Of a stretch of DNA of 64,000 bases, positions 12,585-24,161 are shown piece after piece (positions within the stretch are counted from its first letter, which is position 1; each line of letters starts with the position of its first letter). The stretch is from Mansonella perstans (lineage: Eukaryota > Nematoda > Chromadorea > Rhabditida > Onchocercidae): the NCBI GenBank assembly GCA_037074765.1, contig JBAMDO010000069.1, forward strand, positions 502,094-566,093, written 5' to 3'. The position numbers and the translations under genes were made by a program. Below the pieces are notes generated by a model. It did not search any database, had not been told where the DNA came from, and saw only the letters and a program-made list of their open reading frames with translations.

Positions 12585-12846
12585 TATCAACTTAAAAATT
12601 AAAATTTAATGTCAATTTTAAAATTCAGAAAAAAAGGAGGTGATATATTTTATATGTAGGAAGTCTCTAGTCGCTAGAGTAATGTAAGTAAGAGAAATCT
12701 GCAAAGGAGATCTGTGACTTCGGGATAAGGATTGACTCTTGACTGAGACAGTCGGGCTGTAATGTGAAGTGAGTATGGTTTGATCCATGCAGTGTAATGA
12801 AATCAAATTTAAAATTGGCATTAAATTTTAATTTAAAAGTTGACAT
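12585..12846. mobile_element. Foldback (terminal-inverted-repeat) element enclosing an rRNA fragment
   Basis: The left arm 12586-12625 and right arm 12807-12846 are inverted copies: 35 of 40 positions agree by eye when one arm is reverse-complemented. Shared cores include taaaatttaatg and caattttaaa. About 180 bp lie between the arms, most of it derived from 28S rRNA. The size and shape are MITE-like. I do not see a certain target-site duplication, and the arms are AT-rich, so a chance or slippage origin cannot be excluded. Mobility is inferred. Confidence 0.5.
12660..12787 (+). pseudogene. Degenerate 28S rRNA fragment
   Basis: This stretch follows a conserved 3'-domain segment of eukaryotic 28S rRNA, from memory of that molecule. 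Landmarks in order are agtctctagtcg, tagagtaatgta, agagaaatctgcaaa, acttcgggataaggattg and gagacagtcgggct. It carries many substitutions (for example gactc for ggctc, and ctgtgactt for ccgtaactt). It is only about 130 bp, lies in single-copy AT-rich DNA and is far from any intact rDNA, so it is a dead fragment. Its GC content is clearly higher than that of its surroundings. Confidence 0.85.
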
Positions 12847-14102
12847 TTGAGCTTTAATGTTAAATTTGTTGAAATGGTTTTTTTTTTTTTTTTTTTTTTA
12901 AATGTGCAAAAATAATTTGTTATACACTAAAATAGCTTCAAGAGATTTTTGGATAAATTCAAGCTGTTGATAAAATCAATCGGCTTCCCGATCAGTGCGG
13001 CTAACCCATTTGAGAATTCCTGATGACTGCATATGGAACTGTTCGAAAGTATTCATCATGCAACAGCAGTCAAGTTTAGTTTCATTAATTTGAAAATTGT
13101 GAATGCGTATTATGATTATGGAGTATTTATGCATATCATGATTATGGTGTGCCATGATTATTTCGTATCATGAGTAATTTCGTATCATGATTATGGAGGG
13201 ATATGCGCATTTTAAAAGTGTTAATACTTCGCTTTCTGCACGTTTCATTTATTTATTTGTTTATTTTTTTGTTACAATTAATTCAAATAAAATTGAATTA
13301 TTGGTACTCACGGAAATTATGATGATAATGATGATATCGCTAATGCAAATAATAACCTGATCATGATGATAATAAATCACATTAGCACTGTTTCGCTTTT
13401 TTCTCTCTCCGTGATTCTTTTTCTTTTTCTATTTTTATATCTCATTTAAAATGCTTAAATTATCATTTTTCAGTTTGTAATAGCCTTTTCCTTTTGTCTT
13501 CTGAAATGAAATATGAATACAGAATGGTCTACTTTTTTGAATCATTGGCCTCAAAAAAAAAATTCATATTCATTGATAGTAGCAAAAAAATCTAGTTTTG
13601 GCTCATTTACCATTTATACAATCTTACTGTTTAAGTTGTGTTTGTATATTGTTGCAAGAACTGATGGATCAGAATTAATGGATATGTGATAAATTTCTGG
13701 CTAGATCAATCGATTCATTAATTAACATCTAAAGTAATTGCATTCATTAGTTAGCAATAATAAGTAAAAGTAATTGAAGGTGGATCGTTTAATTGAAAAA
13801 ATGAAATCAAATACATTCAATTATTATTATTGATAGTGATAATAATAATTATTATTGTCACCATTACTATCATCATATTTTGCATAATTTCCAATGAATT
13901 TTATAAATTAAATTGAAGTAGTCAATCCTTATTAATCATAAATGCTCGCTTTTCTTTTAAAAATTAATTTTACGCATTTTCATTCCAAATTGTTTTCAAC
14001 AACAATTCTATACAATTTCATTACTTTCAAAATTTTTATTGAACTAGTTATTATTTGTTTGGATTTATTAAAAAAAAGAAAAATACTTTTCATACATAAT
14101 GA

Positions 14103-14143
14103 AAAGAGAGAGAGGGAAAGAGAGCGAGACGGAGAAAGAGAGA
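14103..14143. repeat. (GA)n-rich purine tract
   Basis: Imperfect GA/GAAA run (agagagagagggaaagagag...). It is noncoding; a nearby short plus-strand open frame simply runs into it. Confidence 0.85.
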
Positions 14144-16300
14144 TTTATTGTTAATTTGGAAGAGATGTGAAGAAAATGAAATGATGGTTTTTTTTCTAAT
14201 TTTATTTCACATTTATTTCTGGTAATCAAAAATAATTCAATTCTATCCTTTTTTTTTCATTTATTGTTTTATAAATGTTTCATTTTTGATATATTTTAAT
14301 TTAAGTTTATTAAATTGAAATTTCATTTTATAATTCTTTTAAAATATTGATTTGAAACAAAAAAAGGAAAAAAGAAATTGTTAAATATTTGCATTAAATT
14401 TTACATTTATGAACATTACATATAATTCATAAAATAATGTTTTTTTCCCACATAAAAAATAGATGGCGCACAATATTAGCAGCCTAAATATTTCAATTTA
14501 AAATTGGAGTTGATGTAAAAACAAAAGCTAACATTTGTTTTAAATTTGCAAAATTTAATTTCGAATTACATAATAGTATGATGTATAATTGAAGGAGGAA
14601 TAACAAGTGAAATACTTACTTCTTTCATTTTCATTCATTTCATTTAATTTCATTTTATTTTATTTTATTTCTATTATATATTAAATTATTAACTATATTG
14701 CGCCTGCTGTAATTAAAAATGAAAACAGTACGAACTGCTATCTTCATATTTCATCTTCACCTCACTTAGCTTAACTATAATACTTAAATTCATTTCTCTG
14801 ATTCAACGAGAATTAAAAAACAAATTTGCAAAAGTTGCCCAATTATTGCAGTTAGAATTAGTAATTCAAAATACTCGTTTTCTTTTTTTACGAATAAAAT
14901 TGATTTCTTTTGAATTTTTTTCGAATATATTTCTCACTAATAGTCTAAATTTTAGCACATTAATGAAATGATAAGGTTAAATGTTAACAGATTATTTAAA
15001 TGACAAGTCTAAAATTCTGGCACTTTATTCAAATGACAAACTTAGATCTTGGTATATTATTAAGAAGATAAGTTTAAATTTTAGCGCGCTACCTAAATGA
15101 TATGGCTAACTTATGAGGTGTTATTATCAAATGATAGGTCTAATGAATAAGCTCAAATGATAAGCTCTAATTTTGCTGCATTTGAGTAATATGGTATTTC
15201 AACACTTACAGATTAGGTTACTTCCTTATCATTCTTTCCTTATCATGTTATTAAGAATTCTAGCATCTTCATAAATGCATTTTATTATCCTAGAAATCAT
15301 ATTATCATAGAAATCATGTTATCATAATATTCTGTATTCAATCTATTTGTCGTTCGCTGATTCTGTTGACTTGATTTACATTTACAATCGCAAGATTTTT
15401 TCTTCGAGGATTCATCCTTGGTGTTGTACAATTAAAGTTGTACCTTTGTTTTTTTCGACCGAAAATATTGAAGAATTCTGGTCGCAGAAACAACGATAAT
15501 CATGTTATTGTACGGAATATCCATTACAATGAAATCGATGCTAAGTAACGGACTGAAAAAATCGCATTCGTTTTCCAATAAACAATTAAAGCAGACAATG
15601 AACGATGAACTGAAAGTCACAAAAAAGTCATCATCCGGATCACTCCAAAATGATATCCGACGAATTTTACTATAAGCTTCTATATTAGCAATGACACAGC
15701 TACACTGGATATTTCAAAGCTCGAATTGTAAAAGATTCTCATTTCAAATTCTGTTTTTAGTAAAAGCATAATAAAATTTAAATTAATTTACAAAATATTC
15801 CAACAAATAATTCCTAATTTTCACAATTATATAAATATTTATGTACTTTTGTTTATTTTTATCTTACCATTCATTAGTTCAAAATTCAGAAGTATTCGAT
15901 GATTGCATTATTAGTTGAAAAATAAATTTTTTTCTATTGCAAATTAAGATTAAGCAAATTTTCGAATTTGCAATAATTTTGCCATTTTAAAGTTATAAGG
16001 AAATGAAAATTAGAATTTATTATTATTAGAAATTGAATTTATAATTTAAAATGTTATAAATTCTTCATTATTTTCTTCCTTTCCTTTCTCTTTTTCACTC
16101 TTCTCTTTTCTCCCTTTCTCTCTCTCTCTTCATTTTTCGGTATTATGCAAAAGGAAGTATTATTTGTAATTTTATGGATGAAATATTAAGCTTAAAAAAG
16201 AGTTTTGTTGGAACAGCTAAGTTCTTTTGGCTCTGTTGACTTTTCATGGCGCAATTGATGCAACTGCACTGAGCAAATTGCGCAATTAAAATATCTTACG

Positions 16301-16314
16301 TATAGATGTGTGTG

Positions 16315-16337
<23 letters not shown>
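16301..16337. repeat. (GT)n microsatellite
   Basis: TG dinucleotide run, tgtgtggtgtgtgtgtgtgt followed by gtgtatatgtgtgg. It is noncoding. Confidence 0.9.
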
Positions 16338-16345
<8 letters not shown>

Positions 16346-16700
16346 GATGGTATATATGAGAAAGAATGAGTATTTGAATTTAGCTTCGAGAATATTTACT
16401 TTATTTCAAAAGTATTCACACAAAGTACACATACATACATATACACAAGAACATTCTACGATATCTACGAAATATACTTTTATCAGATCTTCCTTTTTAT
16501 TTGGCTTTTTCTTTCATCCTTTCTGTCTTCCTGCCTTTTTGCCTCTATTCTTTCCGCAATAGTTTCAGAATAAAAGTTTGAATTGATTTAAGCTTCACAA
16601 ATAAAATGCTTTTCGCTTATGTTTTCCCGTCAAAATGCCAAAAAGATGAAATTTGATACCAAACCACAGTATCCCATTACCAATCTTTTTCTAACTCTTT

Positions 16701-16713
16701 TCATTACCATCAC

Positions 16714-16789
<76 letters not shown>

Positions 16790-16811
16790 GTCATCATCAT
16801 CATCATCATCG

Positions 16812-16863
<52 letters not shown>

Positions 16864-16915
16864 TATCATCATCATCATCATCATCATCATTATCATCATC
16901 ATCATCATCATCATT

Positions 16916-16992
<77 letters not shown>

Positions 16993-16993
16993 A
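16701..16993. repeat. (CAT)n trinucleotide array of about 290 bp
   Basis: An almost uninterrupted ATC/CAT array with scattered single-base variants (cac, cgt, tat). Three frames are open through it and would encode poly-Ile on the plus strand and poly-Met or poly-Asp on the minus strand. None has a gene-like flank, so these are not genes. Confidence 0.97.
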
Positions 16994-17414
16994 CTCCTTC
17001 TGTTTATCACACTCCTTTGTATCATCCATTAACCGCTCCCCCGCAGCTTTTAACATTTCCCCGTTATCTCATTTCTCTCTATATTATTTTGTAATAAAAA
17101 AAAAAAAAATTCACAAGTTGATCAAGAATGAGGAAGAAATGAGAGTGAGGGAGAGAGTGAAAGAAATGAAAAATATTCCAAGATCGAGGATATAAACATA
17201 ATTTGCTGGAATGTAATAGCAAATAATCTAACATCAGTAAAGTTAAACAATCAATCTTAAAGAGCTGTCAACAGTAGTACTCATTGTGCATTGCTTAAAG
17301 TCGAAAATTCATATTAACTCTATCAATCTTCGAAAGATACGGTAATTCATTAAGCAATATTTTTTTTTTAAATCAAAAAAGAGAGATTTTAATAAATTCC
17401 ACGAAAAAAAAAAC

Positions 17415-17613
17415 AAAATTTCAATTTCATAAATTTCACATATTTCAATTCCATAAATTTCATGTATTTCAAGTTCAAAAATTCCACGTATTTCAATTTC
17501 ATAAATTTCATGTATTTCAAGTTCACAAATTTCGCGTATTTCAAATTCATAAATCTCACGTATTTCAGTTTCACAAATTTCACTTATTTCAAATTCATAC
17601 ATTTCACATTTAT
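17415..17613. repeat. Degenerate tandem repeat, period about 24 bp
   Basis: About eight copies of a unit alternating aaatttca and tatttcaa blocks (for example cataaatttcatgtatttca). On the minus strand it reads as an 8-residue cycle EIxEI(Y/C)Ex, which produces a 144-codon open frame. The frame lacks any recognisable domain and its ends are low-complexity, so I treat it as a repeat rather than a gene. Confidence 0.8.
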
Positions 17614-20600
17614 ACTCTTTTATTAAAGCATTAAAGTTAATTTGAAATTTTTTTTTAAATTCATTAAGAAGATGGATAATTTTATTTGAAAAGAATGAAG
17701 CGCAAAAGAAATGAAAAAAGAAAATTCGAATTTGAACAAGCAAAAAATATTATTTAAATCTTCGATACGATAAATTATGCTAGCAAATGAATTTATCGAT
17801 TTGCTTTTTGTATAGACCCCAAATATCAGAAATTAGGAACATATCAATATTTATATTTAAATGCTCAAAATCATTCGAATGTCTTTTTTATACTGCACAT
17901 ATTTGTGCATTCGAAATTAGGTAAAGTCTCTCAAATATCAGAATTAATATTCAAATATTCAAAATCATTCGTATGTCTTTTTAATATTAGACATATTTGT
18001 CTATTCGAAATTTGATAAAATTTCAAATAATTGATTTCAAATTTCAATTCGTTATTACATTGTTTTAATTACTTCAGGTAATTAAGTTGAATGATTGAAT
18101 GATCAGAAATGATTGAAAAAGTATTATTTCTCGAATAGAAGACCAAGTTAATTTGTTTCCCGCTCCCTTTAGCACATAATCGCAATAGTGGTCATTTTAT
18201 TGTCGTGTAGTGGTCATTTTATGTTCATTGTCGCGTAAATCTTTTGAACTTTTTTAATGTTTGAATTCATTCAGTAAACTAATTTTATTAAGATGAAATA
18301 TTTTTACAAATTTCTACTTCATAAATATTTTAACAAAAAAAATTTTCCAAAGCATGATAAATGACATTTCATCATCACTGATATCGTCATCATCATTCAA
18401 CAGTGGATGTTATGGATTTGTTGCTCTGGTGACCTACGACCCACGAATGTGACAGATATATATATATATATTAAATAATGGCAAATATACATTCGATCAA
18501 TTTAGTTGACACAAAGCTGATTGAGTGGTTTCTACAATTAATGTGGATTAAACCATCCGGTTCATTTTCTTAGTAATTATCATAACCTAACTTCCGGGTA
18601 AACCGCTAAACTGCTAATGTATTTCTTACTTTGTGTGTTTTCACAAATTATTCTCATCCTGTTAGCTCAGCTGGCACTCTTCCGGATGGTCCACAAAAAA
18701 TCCTTTTAACATCTTCTTATTCTTCATCATCTTCTCTCTCATATGCCGAATAATTGAAGTGTGTTTACACAAATTTCACAAATGTAAGAGAAGTAAAATG
18801 GCTCATTTTTTGTAAGATATGAAAATTAAACGATTCTTACAGTGCCTAATTAAAAGTTATCTGATTAAAATTTATACTTGAAATAATTATTATAGCAAAA
18901 ATCAATGTCTTTTCAGGTAAAATATTAAAATAATGAAAAAGAATTCAATTAATTAAATCGATCATGATTTTTCTTTACGTTCCTAATTTATTTCTTCCAT
19001 ATTTACTTCAATTTATTTCTCATCAAATATTTTTTACTCAATTAATTACCTTATATTATGTTACTCTTAAAATTGTAGTTTAATTAAAATTAAAATTATA
19101 GGCTGGTCTTTATTATTTTTATTACTTGATGATAATTTTGGAACTTCTTTTTATGATACTAGAAAGTAGGGCAGACCCTTACTTTATTAACATTTGTTTT
19201 GATTTTTTTAGTGAAGCTGTTTTATTTTTTAACTGATAAGGAGCATTTAGAAAATTTAAATATTTCAATCATCTCTACAAAAAAAAAATTATTTCATTCC
19301 TTTTTCAGTTACAATGGATAATGAACGCTGTTATTACCATGATGAAAGATGTTGGCGAAAAATTAATGCAGTAAATGTTATTAGAAATGAAATGAAATGG
19401 AATGGAATGAAACGGAGTGAAATGAAATGAAAATGAAACAAATTTAATAGGCAAGTGATAAATTAATGTTTCAATCGTTTTAAATAATTTATGAATTTCA
19501 AATTATTTGTACTTCCATATTTTGAATGAACATTATTATCTCATAATGAGTCCTAAATAAATCCATTATGCAAATTCAATTACCCTATCTTAATTAAAGA
19601 TATTGGCATATCTGTATAATATCTTACCATTATAACTTCTCATCTGTTGTTTTTTTTTCTTTCCAAACTTTAAATATTTTCAAATTTGTTTCTACCATTA
19701 AATTATTTTATTTTGTGTATGTATTATGATTGATATTTATGATAATTATGAAATTACAAATGACAATCTTGTTTCATTTTGGCGCAAATTCCATTTGCGT
19801 TATGAAATAAAAGTTCTAAAAATTTTCAAAAATTCTTTAAATGTTTATACAAATTTCAAAGTTTTGATTATTTCGAAAAAGTCAACATACTCTCTCTGAA
19901 ATACTAGTAGCACTTATTTAAAGAATGCATGATACATTGTTTCATTACCTAAAAGCATGTTTTGAATTTTTGGCACACATATTTTCACTTTCAACATGTT
20001 TGCCTATTAACGCTTGCCTTTTAATGTTAATCCTTATTCATGATATTATATATGTTATTTAGTGTATATTTATGGAAAATATAAAGCTGTTAGAAAGTTA
20101 AAAATTAAAAAAGGCTTCTGTTTGATTGTAAATTATTAATTATTCAATCAATAATTATTTAATTTGTGCGCAATTGTATTTCTATTTTTTTTTTCTAACT
20201 ACATTTGTTCTAAATGTTAGAAATTAAATTTGTTCACAGTTTTGCGCAAAATTTTTTTCACTTTCATTTTATTGAATTTCAACAAAACAAAAAAAAAAGA
20301 AAAAAAAAGCGAAGAAAAACAAATGAAAGAACGAAAAGAAAGGAAGAAAGAGAACGAAAATAGCTTAAAATATTACGGTGGAAATTGGTGTGGCATTTGA
20401 TTTTTAAATTTTTTTCTTTAAATTTCCTTTTTTACTTTTCGCAACGAAAAGTGATCAATTAAGAAAGAGAAAAAAAAGAAAGAAGGAAAATTTTTGAAGA
20501 AATCAATAATCAATAATCAAAGATTATTAATCAGTAATTTGCAAGAAATGTATTAAAACATTTTAGAGTAATTTTAATTTTTTAAGTTAAACTTATCAAA

Positions 20601-22309
20601 CAAATAATTCCTGCTGTTGCTGCTCTGCCGCTACTATTTCAATTGTTATTCAATTTTTTGGAAAATTTCATAATAGCATTAATAGTGCTTTAAAAATCAT
20701 TTATGTAACTTTCAAATATTATAATATTTTAAATACTACAATAATATTTTTCATATTCCATTTATGGAAAATTTATGAAAGGGAAATAATAGTTATTTAA
20801 ATTTCGTACCAAATCGTATCTATTTATTCATTGACAGTAAATAAGTCTTCCCATAGGTGAATGAACGGCCTTCTAGTTAGCAGAATAAAATAATGTGTAG
20901 ATAAGAAAATTGAGCAAATTAAAAGATCCATGATAATTTTAAGATACGAATGTAGGTGACGGCTAACTGTAATGTTTATAGTTTAGTCTGACTTTTATGA
21001 TTCATGTGTTATTTCGTGACTGTTTGAAATAAATTAAAAAATTCCACTTTTTTTTCTTTACTGCTCATTTTTACTTTTGTAAATATGTGCCTGATTTTTA
21101 CCTGCAAATTGTCACACATTCTTCCCTACTGTACATTTTACACATTATTGAATTAGTTGAACTGACTGACTACTCTATTTAATATGATATATGTCTTGCA
21201 CTGATAAAAAATGAAAAAATTTTCTATGATCGAAGAAATGTCATAATTATGCAGCTGGAAAAAGTATTTTTGAAAACGGTAAATCGCAAAATTTGAAATT
21301 TCGCAAAACTACAAATAATTCTATAAAAAAGATTATACAAAAAAAAGAAAGAGACGTCAGTATGGTGAATTTGAAAACGAACGAACCATAACTTTAATTT
21401 AGGTTAAAATTTACTTTCGAAATTAACAACAATTTTTTCAAAATTTTTTTGTGCCTCAATTCAATGCTAGAAATAAAAAAAAAAACAAAGTGATTCATGG
21501 CTTCCATGGCTAAGAAAAAACTGTGAACCAATGATTACAGTAATCGAAAAGAAGAGAAATTGTTGGTGAAGAGATGATAAAAGAGAAACGGAATCGAAAA
21601 AGACCTCTAAAAACCTGAAGGAAAAAAAAAAATCACCTTATTAGAAGACAGATGAAAGAAGAGTTTTCGAATTTTCAAATTAATGAACAAATTTAAGCTT
21701 TAAAATTGAACTCAGTTCTATTTACGCAAAAGAGTGAAGTATAAATTTAACAACCCTAATCAATTTTTTTTGTTAAATTAATGAACAAATTAAGGCTTTG
21801 AAATTTAACTCAATTCTATTTATGCATCAAAGTAATTTTGATGATAAAAGTGAATAATGGAATCTAGCAAATTTTTATTTTTTTAACTCTTTCATCCGGT
21901 ATAAAAAAAGCCCGAAAGGGATTTATGGCCAAAAAAAAGTTCTGAACTTTATGAAATATTATTTTAATTCTATTAACATTATTTGTCATTATCATTTAAC
22001 AACATTTGATAGTGTTGATGCTCAAAAGTGATATATCAATGTAGCCGTAAAGCATTATCACAATGGCATTAAAACATACATTGCATAAATTCTGGAAGTT
22101 GGGATTGTTGAATGATTGACAAGATGTTAGGCGCAAATGTGACAACCACGCTAGCCTTTATGCCATAAGGTAATCGCTATGAAAACTTTTTGAAATGCTT
22201 CGATCCAAGCAATCAGTTTTGAAGAAGATGCATTATTGCACCATAAAGCTTGCAGTCATAATTTCTGTGGTGTACTTACACCAACTATCGTATTATTATT
22301 AGTTATCAT

Positions 22310-22392
22310 TACTATCATTATCATTTACATATATTATTATTATTATTATTACTATTATTATTATTATTGTCATTGTTATTATCACTATCATC
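22310..22392. repeat. (ATT)n microsatellite
   Basis: ATT/ACT/ATC trinucleotide run (ttattattattattactatt...) inside noncoding DNA. It gives a meaningless poly-Tyr/Ile frame. Confidence 0.9.
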
Positions 22393-23697
22393 AGCATTAC
22401 CTCCAGTTATCAATTTAATTCATAAGGTATCAAAAGGAAGTTTCAAATAATTTCATTAATTCCTTCATTTATATGCTTTTTTAACAATCAATTTGTATGA
22501 CCACCTTAGCTAATTTTAATGTTTTATTTGCTAAGCAATTTTCCAATTCATTTTTTTAGTGTTGCTGTAAACGCTTTTTGCTTTTTCTTCAATTTCTTTT
22601 TCTTCAACTATTTATGGCAAAAAAAAATTGACAGAAAAGCTGGTCAATAAATGTCAAACTTAATTTTTGCCTTTCTTTTCATCTGTTCGATAAATTTTAT
22701 TTACTTACTATTATTCAATTGCTACTACAATAAATTTTGCTGATTACGTAATGAGTGATAAAACACCAACAATCTATCAGCTTCTATTTTTTTATTGTTT
22801 TGTTAAATTTTCGATGCAATCTTTTAAACGCTTATCCTACTACAATTTCTGTTTTTATACAAAAAAAAAATTTGTTTAATCATTAAATTGAATTAATTGT
22901 CAAAATTAATCATAAATTCATATTAACGGATAAAAACGAACGATCAATTTTGATGGTTTGAAGTTTAAAATTTTCATTATTACTAATAAATCACTGCCGA
23001 TAAAATTTTTCACTAGTTTGATAAATTTTATTTACTTGTTGTATTTAATTGCTCTTCACAAATTTAATTTAACTAATATACTTATAATGGTAATAGTACA
23101 TATTTGATAGTATATTTATAATTAATGTAATTATTCATAAATTTTTTCACTTATTAAATTTAATTCATCTGTTAATTAATTCTCCATTATCATATCTATT
23201 ATTGAGCTATTTTTTACTGAGTATAATTATATTAATTAAGTCGTCTGATCAATCAAGAAATTATCAAATTACGATAAGATGATAAAATTGATTATTTTCT
23301 CAATTTACTACTATTATCATTTTTTTCTACTGTAATATAAGCTTACCATATTTAAAGATTCAAATGCAAAATGTAAATTAATAAAAGATCCAATGAGATG
23401 ACACTGATGACATTGATGATATTGATGATGTAAATGATTATTGAGTTTAGCTTGTTGGCAAAAGTGTAGTGAGAAAAATATTCGGAATTCATATGGTTGT
23501 TGTAGTTTTTGCTAAAAATGATTGGTTAATCGGATGGTAGCGGAAAGCTACTTCTTGGAATACACCGCCTTTTTTTTCATTTACACTAAGCAATAGGAGG
23601 AATTTTTGCCCATTCCTCCCAATGGGATGTCCTAGGCGCATAATGAGCGACAGTAATTTGAAGCTTTTAAACAAAATAGAAAGGAGGAGGCTAAAAT

Positions 23698-23707
23698 GAT
23701 AATAATA

Positions 23708-23749
<42 letters not shown>

Positions 23750-23768
23750 GTGATGATGGTGATGATGC
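23698..23768. repeat. (ATG)n trinucleotide array
   Basis: Run of gatgatgatg with gtg and aat variants, about 400 bp upstream of the SIX gene start. It is noncoding. Confidence 0.92.
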
Positions 23769-24161
23769 GAGTTTAGCTTCTCCCAAAAGCTAAACGCATC
23801 GCTTTGCTTCTCCTATTTCAACGATATTATTATTTATTATTATCATTATCATCAGCTATCTAATATCATCAGTTTTCAATCATCATATATCTCTGTCTCA
23901 ATTATCGATCAACGTATCAACGTTCCCCCGTGCTATCGATTCAATCGAGAACAACCAGTTATTTTTTGCTCAAGACTCCGATTTGCTACTACTTCATATT
24001 CATCGTTGTTGTCGTCGTCATACAATTTTGATCGATTCAAATTTTTCATTGATAATATAATTTTTTTTTATAAAATTTACTTTCGGTAAATTCCAAAAAA
24101 AAAAAACGAAAAAAAGAAAAGAAAAAAGAATAAACGAGAGAAACACCCCAAAAAGGCAAAA

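Larger units (their letters stand above)
7403..24161. other. Gene-poor region of about 16.8 kb between CacyBP and the SIX gene
   Basis: I found no supported protein-coding exon here. The content is AT-rich DNA, many homopolymer A/T runs, and the separately listed microsatellites, minisatellite, foldback element and rRNA fragment. Numerous GAT/ATC and ATT patches (for example near 13320-13380, 13820-13880 and 18370-18400) are simple-sequence noise. As the 5' flank of a SIX homeobox gene it is a natural place for distal enhancers, but I cannot identify any by eye. Confidence 0.6.

Noticed and set aside
16619..17056. Long open frames on both strands (poly-Ile, poly-Met, poly-Asp)
   Set aside because: They are produced entirely by the (CAT)n array.
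17309..17743. 144-codon minus-strand frame with EIxEI cycle
   Set aside because: It is a degenerate 24-bp tandem repeat with low-complexity ends. No homology is recognised and no splice context fits.
18555..18690. Short inverted pair accatccgg / ccggatggt
   Set aside because: Only 9 bp over ~120 bp with no longer pairing; compatible with chance.
18656..18700. tRNA-like A-box (gttagctcagctggcactc)
   Set aside because: There is no B-box (GGTTCGAATCC-like) at the right distance, and no acceptor-stem pairing could be found.
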